Assembly: GCA_001797815.1 (NCBI GenBank)
Contig: MGQK01000053.1
Coordinates: 109,597 to 118,408, forward strand
Length of the DNA: 8,812 nucleotides
Direction: 5' to 3'
From: Deltaproteobacteria bacterium RBG_13_61_14
GTDB lineage: Bacteria; RBG-13-61-14
In this document: positions 4,931-8,812 of the stretch, piece after piece
How the letters are laid out: every line of letters begins with the position of its first letter
How positions within the stretch are numbered: position 1 is the first letter of the stretch
The notes under the pieces: generated by a model
The model's database searches: none
What the model saw: the letters and a program-made list of their open reading frames with translations, nothing else
What the model was told of the DNA's origin: nothing
Program-made: the position numbers and the translations under genes

Positions 4931-4980
4931 CGGGCGCTGATATTATCCATATAATTAACCATACAACTATCGGGCGCTAA
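4931..4980 (-). promoter_or_regulatory. Putative brnTA promoter and operator repeats
   Basis: Two copies of CGGGCGCT (4931-4938, 4971-4978) frame two copies of ATTAWCCATA (4942-4951 and 4954-4963, nine of ten matching) spaced 12 bp apart, about one helical turn. On the minus strand this gives GATAAT as a possible -10 element without a clear -35. Paired sites at helical-turn spacing suit cooperative binding by a ribbon-helix-helix antitoxin, which is inference. Confidence 0.45.
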
Positions 4981-4982
4981 TG

Positions 4983-5576
4983 TCAAGCCTTTCGGCCCTG
5001 AAGAAATCTTTCCACCATCTCGATCCGATCATTGCCCCAGAACATTTCCTCGCCGACGAAGAAGGTCGGCGCGCCGAAAGCGCCGCGGCGGACCGCCTCT
5101 TCGGTATTGGCCCGGAGCTTGTCCTTGATGGCCTGGTCTTCGATCCGGGCCGCGATCTTGGCGCCGGGCAGACCCAGGCTGTCGGCTATTTTTTGGAGGA
5201 CGGTTGTCTGGCTCAGGTCCTGGCCTTCGGTCCAATAGGCCTGGAAGAGCGCGGCCGAGAGTTGGAGGAACTGGCCCAGCTCTTCCGCAGCCAGGGCCGC
5301 GCGGAGCGCCGGGACCGAGCGGAGCGGAAAGAGGCTCGGCCACTGGAACGGCACCTGATAAAATTCGGCCCAGCGTTTGAGGTCGGTAATCATGTATTTG
5401 GCTTTGGCCGGGATGGAGGCGGTCATGGCGTTGCCGGCCTCTTTGAAGACATGGCCCAGGGCAAATGGCCGCCAGATCACCGGCGCCCCGGTCCGCTTTT
5501 CCAGGCCCTCCATCCGGGTGCTGGCCAGGTAGGAGTAGGGACTGGCGAAATCGTAGAAGAATTCGATTTGCTTCAT
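4983..5576 (-). CDS. 2-hydroxychromene-2-carboxylate isomerase family protein (DsbA-fold, kappa-GST-like)
   Basis: Members of this thioredoxin-fold family include the glutathione-dependent isomerase of naphthalene breakdown and many uncharacterised relatives; no degradation genes lie nearby, so the substrate here is unknown. The protein is 197 aa, normal for the family. It starts MKQIEFFYDFASPYSYLAS, with Ser12 in SPYS where DsbA has its redox cysteine, so it should not act as a thiol oxidase. The helical insertion spans roughly 55-160 (VIWRPFALGHVFK marks its start), the cis-proline loop is GAPTFFVG, and the tail EMFWGNDRIEMVERFL is typical. ATG 5576 is preferred to an upstream start at 5648: it has AAAGGA about 8 nt upstream, fits the family start, and the extra 24 residues would be translated repeat sequence. 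Its last codons are duplicated beyond brnTA at 4371-4408. Confidence 0.92.
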   Translation of the reverse strand: MKQIEFFYDFASPYSYLASTRMEGLEKRTGAPVIWRPFALGHVFKEAGNAMTASIPAKAKYMITDLKRWAEFYQVPFQWPSLFPLRSVPALRAALAAEELGQFLQLSAALFQAYWTEGQDLSQTTVLQKIADSLGLPGAKIAARIEDQAIKDKLRANTEEAVRRGAFGAPTFFVGEEMFWGNDRIEMVERFLQGRKA

Positions 5577-5594
5577 GGATCGTTTCCTTTCATT

Positions 5595-5679
5595 CCGCGA
5601 CTGAAGGGCGGCTTCGGCCGAGAGCTCCCCTCGGCAATCTCGGGGCATGAGCTTGTCGAATGCAGCCGAACGGTCGCGG
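5595..5679 (-). repeat. 80-bp palindromic element, copy 2 (inverted)
   Basis: It is the reverse-complement copy of 2857-2939, with 78 of 80 positions identical over 5606-5685. Its terminal inverted repeat is CCGCGAC (5595-5601) and CGGTCGCGG (5671-5679), with 2 extra bases near the left end compared with copy 1. It sits between the rel stop and the isomerase ribosome binding site, so it would be transcribed as a hairpin between the two genes. Confidence 0.85.
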
Positions 5680-5716
5680 CTACATCTCTTTTCCTTACAT
5701 ACGACATACTTTTCCT

Positions 5717-7888
5717 TCAGGCTTTCAGCCGCTCCACCGAGATCACGCCTTCGATTTTTTCCAGCTTCTTGATCATCCGGCGGAGCTGCCCGGCGCTCTT
5801 CACCTCCACCTCAAAGGTGTTGACGGCCTTCTGGTCGTCGGTGGTGCGCACCAGGGCGCGGGAGATGTTGCCGTGGGCTTCGGAGATGGCGCCGCCCATC
5901 TGGGCCAGCAGTCCGGGCCGGTCGGCGCAGAGCACCTCGATGGTGACGGTGCGGATGCCTTTGACCCGCTCGCCCCAGTGCACCGGCAGCAGCCGGTCCG
6001 GGTCGGCTTCGCGCGCGCGGGCGCATTGGGGCCGGTGGACCTCCACCCCCTGGCCCTCCTTGGTAAAGGCCACGATCTCGTCGCCGGGGAGGGGCGAGCA
6101 GCAGGCGCCGAACTCGATCAGCGGATCATCGAAGCCCTGCAGGACCAGTCCGCCCTCCGGGAGGGTCGGCTCGGCCGGGGCCTGGGCCGGGGCTTTGCGT
6201 TTGGCCGAGGGAGGGCCGGCCAGGCGCTGTCTTCGGAGCCGATCGTGGGGGACCATGCGGGCCAGGACCTTGCGGTGGGGGAACTTGCCGTAGCCGATGG
6301 CCTGGAGGAGTTTTTGATGATCGGTGAACTTGAACTGCTTGGCCACCCGGCCGAGCACCCCGCTCTTGATCGCCCGGTCCAGGTGGATGTTGTAGCGGAG
6401 CAAGTCCGCCTCCAGGATCTGCCGGCCCAACTCCTCGCTGCTCCCGACCTCGCGCCCGTGCAGCCAGTGCTGGATCTTGTTGCGGGCCTGGGCGGTCTTG
6501 GCCAGGTCGAGCCAGGCCTTGACCGGGTGGGCGTCGCGGCTGGTGATGATCTCCACCGTCTCCCCGCTCTGCAGGTTGTAGTTGAGCGGGACGATGCGGC
6601 CGTTGACCCGGGCGCCGGCGCATTGGCAGCCGATGGCGCTGTGGATGCTGAAGGCGAAATCAATGGGGGTCGCGCCCTTGGGCAGCTCGCGCAGGTCGCC
6701 TTTGGGGGTGAAGACAAAGACCTCGTCCGGGAACAGGTCGGACTTGACCGACTCCAGGAACTGGTGGGGATCGTGCAACTCCTTTTGCAGCTCGACCAGG
6801 CGCTTGACAAAGCCCAGCGTCTTGTCGTCCGCCTCCGGCGCCAGGGCCCCGCCCTCCTTGTAGCGCCAGTGCGCGGCGATGCCGAATTCCGCCACTAGGT
6901 GCATCTCCTGGGTCCGGATCTGGATCTCCACCCGCTGGCCGCCGGGACCGATCACGGTGGTGTGCAGCGACTGATACATGTTCGGCTTGGGAAGCGCGAT
7001 GTAGTCCTTGATCCGGCCCGGCACCGGCGCCCAGAAGGAGTGGATCACGTAGAGCGCCTCGTAACACTCCCGGATGGTCTGGCAGAGGATGCGGAACGCC
7101 ACCAGGTCGTGAACCTGGTCCAGCGAGAGCTTATGGGTCTCCATCTTGTGGTAGATGCTGTAAAAGGGCTTGTGCCGGCCTTCCACCTGGGCCTCGATCC
7201 CGGCCGCGGCCAGCTTTTGGCCAAGGACCGACTGGACCTCCTCGATCCCGGCCTGCTGGGCCCGGTGGATCTGGGCCACCTGCTTGACCAGCCGGAAATA
7301 GAGGTCGGGCTTGAGAATGCGGAAGCTCAAGTCCTCCAAATCGGACTTGATCCAGTAGATCCCCAGCCGCGACGCCAGGGGCGCGTAAATTTCCAGGGTC
7401 TCTTCCGCCATCCGGAACCGGCGCGCTTCCGGCAAATAGTCAATGGTCCGCATGTTGTGGAGCCGGTCGGCCAGCTTGATCAGGATCACCCGAAGGTCCT
7501 CGGCCATGGCCAGGATCATCTTCCGGAAATTCTCCGCCTGTGCCTGGGGCCGGGAGGCCCGCGAGATCATGCTGATCTTGGTCACCCCGTCCACCAGGCC
7601 GGCGATCTCCTTGCCGAACTCCCGGTGGAGCTCCTCCAGGGTGGTGGAGGAGTCTTCCAGGGTATCGTGGAGCAGGCCCGCGCAAATCCCGGGCGCATTC
7701 AGCCGGAGTTCGGTCAGGATCCCGGCTACTTCCAGGGGATGGGAGAGGTAAGGCAGCCCGGAGGCCCGCAACTGCCCCTTGTGCAGGGTGGCGCTCCAGA
7801 CGTAGGCCTTGTTCACCAGGTCGGCATCGGCCTGCGGGTCGTAAATAAGCAAGCGCTCGATGATCTCGTGGATCCGGATCACCGCCAT
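5717..7888 (-). CDS. rel: Bifunctional (p)ppGpp synthetase/hydrolase, RelA/SpoT family
   Basis: It makes and degrades the alarmone (p)ppGpp in the stringent response. It is 723 aa, full family length. The N-terminal HD hydrolase domain keeps His50, His74-Asp75, Glu78-Asp79 and Asp141 (HDTLED, DRLHNMRT), so hydrolysis should be active. The synthetase domain (about 235-345) has HDLVAFRIL with Asp261, YQSLHTTV at 305-312 and Glu321 in EIQIRT. Arg292-Ile-Lys-Asp295 is the RxKD signature of bifunctional enzymes, not the ExDD of synthetase-only RelA. TGS spans about 388-450, the conserved cysteine region holds ACCSPLPGDEI (595-605), and a C-terminal ACT domain covers about 648-720. In TGS the position often His (GHRC in E. 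coli RelA) is Cys421 (GCQC). ATG 7888 fits the family start but has no clear ribosome binding site; it follows rpoZ by 50 bp, behind a hairpin. Confidence 0.97.
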   Translation of the reverse strand: MAVIRIHEIIERLLIYDPQADADLVNKAYVWSATLHKGQLRASGLPYLSHPLEVAGILTELRLNAPGICAGLLHDTLEDSSTTLEELHREFGKEIAGLVDGVTKISMISRASRPQAQAENFRKMILAMAEDLRVILIKLADRLHNMRTIDYLPEARRFRMAEETLEIYAPLASRLGIYWIKSDLEDLSFRILKPDLYFRLVKQVAQIHRAQQAGIEEVQSVLGQKLAAAGIEAQVEGRHKPFYSIYHKMETHKLSLDQVHDLVAFRILCQTIRECYEALYVIHSFWAPVPGRIKDYIALPKPNMYQSLHTTVIGPGGQRVEIQIRTQEMHLVAEFGIAAHWRYKEGGALAPEADDKTLGFVKRLVELQKELHDPHQFLESVKSDLFPDEVFVFTPKGDLRELPKGATPIDFAFSIHSAIGCQCAGARVNGRIVPLNYNLQSGETVEIITSRDAHPVKAWLDLAKTAQARNKIQHWLHGREVGSSEELGRQILEADLLRYNIHLDRAIKSGVLGRVAKQFKFTDHQKLLQAIGYGKFPHRKVLARMVPHDRLRRQRLAGPPSAKRKAPAQAPAEPTLPEGGLVLQGFDDPLIEFGACCSPLPGDEIVAFTKEGQGVEVHRPQCARAREADPDRLLPVHWGERVKGIRTVTIEVLCADRPGLLAQMGGAISEAHGNISRALVRTTDDQKAVNTFEVEVKSAGQLRRMIKKLEKIEGVISVERLKA

Positions 7889-7916
7889 GGCTTAACCCCG
7901 GCGATCAGAAGCGCGC

Positions 7917-7933
7917 GCCCCCGCCACGGGGGC
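7917..7933 (-). other. GC-rich hairpin between rpoZ and rel
   Basis: GCCCCCG and CGGGGGC form a perfect 7-bp stem around a 3-nt loop, beginning 5 nt after the rpoZ stop codon. No U-run follows on the minus strand, so it is not a standard terminator. It may protect or process the mRNA between the two genes. Confidence 0.5.
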
Positions 7934-7938
7934 CGGGA

Positions 7939-8193
7939 TCACCCTTCGTCCTCGACCGGGGTCACCGGCACCAGCTTGGGCGCTTTTTTGGAAGGCTTTT
8001 TCGGCGGCGGCTGGATGGCGATCACCCTGCCCGCGGCCAGCTCGCGCAGCGAGGTGATGATATCCTTGTTATCGGAAGACACCATCCGGTTGGAACCGGC
8101 CAAGAGCTGCTTGGTGCGTTTCACCGCCAGCATCACCAAGGCAAACCGGTTGGGGACTTTTTCCAGACAATCTTCAATCGTAATCCTGGCCAT
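7939..8193 (-). CDS. rpoZ: RNA polymerase omega subunit
   Basis: Omega helps assemble RNA polymerase by holding the beta' subunit and in proteobacteria contributes to a ppGpp binding site, which fits its place beside rel. The 84-aa protein starts MARITIEDCLEKVPNRFALV, with AVKRTKQL at 24-31 and DNKDIITSLRELAAGRV forming the conserved core. The last 25 residues are a Pro/Lys-rich, then acidic tail (PPPKKPSKKAPKLVPV). ATG 8193 is chosen over an upstream start at 8217: it matches the family N-terminus and has AAGGAG about 10 nt upstream, inside the final codons and stop of gmk. The gap to gmk is 7 bp, so they are almost certainly co-transcribed. Confidence 0.96.
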   Translation of the reverse strand: MARITIEDCLEKVPNRFALVMLAVKRTKQLLAGSNRMVSSDNKDIITSLRELAAGRVIAIQPPPKKPSKKAPKLVPVTPVEDEG

Positions 8194-8200
8194 GCTCTGC

Positions 8201-8812
8201 TTACTCCTTCTCCGCAAAGGTTTTAAAAATCCGCTCCACCGCCTCGCGCCGCGGCTCGCGCCGGCAAGCCTCGGCCGTGATCACGGCCCAGAGCTCCTCC
8301 ACCGCGCGCGCAAAGCTGTCATTAATCACCAGGTAGTCGTACATGCCCCATTCCTGCACTTCGGAGCGGGCCGTCTCCAGTCTCTTCGCCACCTCCTCGG
8401 CCGATTCGGTGCCCCGGCCCAAAAGCCTCTCCTGGAGCGCCTGCCAGGAAGGCGGCAACACAAAGATAAAGCGTCCGCGCGGGTATTTCTCCCGCAACTG
8501 CCGGGCGCCCTGGCAGTCAATCTCCAGGAGCAGGTCAATCCCCTCGGCCTCGGCTTCTTCCAAATAGCGCTGCGAGGTGCCATACTTGCGGCCATGCACC
8601 CGGGCCCATTCCGCAAACTCGCCGGCACGGACCATCCGGTCAAACTCGGCTTCGGAGACGAAGAAATAATCCTTGCCGTGGACCTCTCCGCTCCGGGGCG
8701 GCCGGGTGGTATAAGAGCAAGACCAGCGCAAAGGTCGAGCGCCATCCGCTTGAACCCGGCGGAGAACCTCCTGACAGAGGCTGGTTTTGCCGGCCCCTGA
8801 AGGCGCGGAAAC
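8201..8812 (-). CDS. gmk: Guanylate kinase, 5' end beyond the window
   Basis: It phosphorylates GMP to GDP with ATP, supplying GTP and the guanine nucleotides that rel turns into (p)ppGpp. The frame is open to position 8812, giving 203 visible residues. They begin VSAPSGAGKTSLC, which holds the P-loop (GAGKT), so only a handful of N-terminal residues are missing. The GMP-binding region follows: SYTTRPPRSGEVHGKDY, then GEFAEWARVHGRKYGTS, then the nucleotide-domain strand LLLEIDCQGARQL, and the lid and adenine region with RLLGRGTES and KRLETARSE. VINDSFARAVEEL closes the core. It overlaps nothing and ends in a TAA that contains part of the rpoZ ribosome binding site. Confidence 0.96.
   Translation of the reverse strand, partial: VSAPSGAGKTSLCQEVLRRVQADGARPLRWSCSYTTRPPRSGEVHGKDYFFVSEAEFDRMVRAGEFAEWARVHGRKYGTSQRYLEEAEAEGIDLLLEIDCQGARQLREKYPRGRFIFVLPPSWQALQERLLGRGTESAEEVAKRLETARSEVQEWGMYDYLVINDSFARAVEELWAVITAEACRREPRREAVERIFKTFAEKE

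Noticed and set aside
5577-5648. 24-residue N-terminal extension of the isomerase
   Set aside because: Most of it is translated from the 80-bp repeat, and a better start with a ribosome binding site exists at 5576.
8194-8217. 8-residue N-terminal extension of RpoZ
   Set aside because: It overlaps the end of gmk; the family N-terminus and ribosome binding site point to ATG 8193.
5660-8800. Long plus-strand ORFs (412 and 633 codons) opposite rel, rpoZ and gmk
   Set aside because: They are antisense frames over well-recognised minus-strand genes, with low-complexity composition and no known motifs.

Overview
The window is GC-rich bacterial chromosome. All recognisable housekeeping genes lie on the minus strand. 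The order gmk, rpoZ, bifunctional (p)ppGpp synthetase/hydrolase (rel/spoT type), together with a clostridial/Bacillus-type iron-sulfur PurF followed by a DUF1638 gene, suggests a deltaproteobacterial-grade organism (Desulfobacterota or a relative). This is inferred from gene content; no marker here fixes the taxon.

Layout in the minus-strand reading direction, from high to low coordinates: gmk (5' end beyond the window), rpoZ and rel form a tight cluster linking GMP phosphorylation, the RNA polymerase omega subunit and stringent-response control (8812-5717). A short gap carries one copy of an 80-bp palindromic repeat. Then come a DsbA-fold 2-hydroxychromene-2-carboxylate isomerase family gene (5576-4983) and a BrnT/BrnA type II toxin-antitoxin pair (4921-4435). 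Directly after the antitoxin lies the decayed C-terminal tail of a second isomerase allele. The window ends with purF (1898-468) and a DUF1638 gene running off the left edge.

Between purF and brnA lie about 2.5 kb in which the only credible gene is a plus-strand, AT-richer ORF (3174-3941). It has its own good sigma-70-like promoter and is flanked by an 11-bp perfect inverted repeat. It may be a distant uracil-DNA-glycosylase-like protein, but this is uncertain. The rest of this 2.5 kb is crowded with short repeats: six 7-bp arrays of about four units each whose unit sequences are related to one another, a 21-bp array of four units, hexamer, octamer and decamer arrays, and several hairpin-forming palindromes. 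The second copy of the 80-bp repeat sits here in opposite orientation.

The most interesting items are (1) the related family of four-unit heptamer arrays, (2) the 38-bp perfect direct repeat made by the isomerase 3' end and its decayed duplicate on either side of brnTA, which looks like a recombination or integration scar, and (3) the inverted 80-bp palindromic elements that bound the whole accessory zone.
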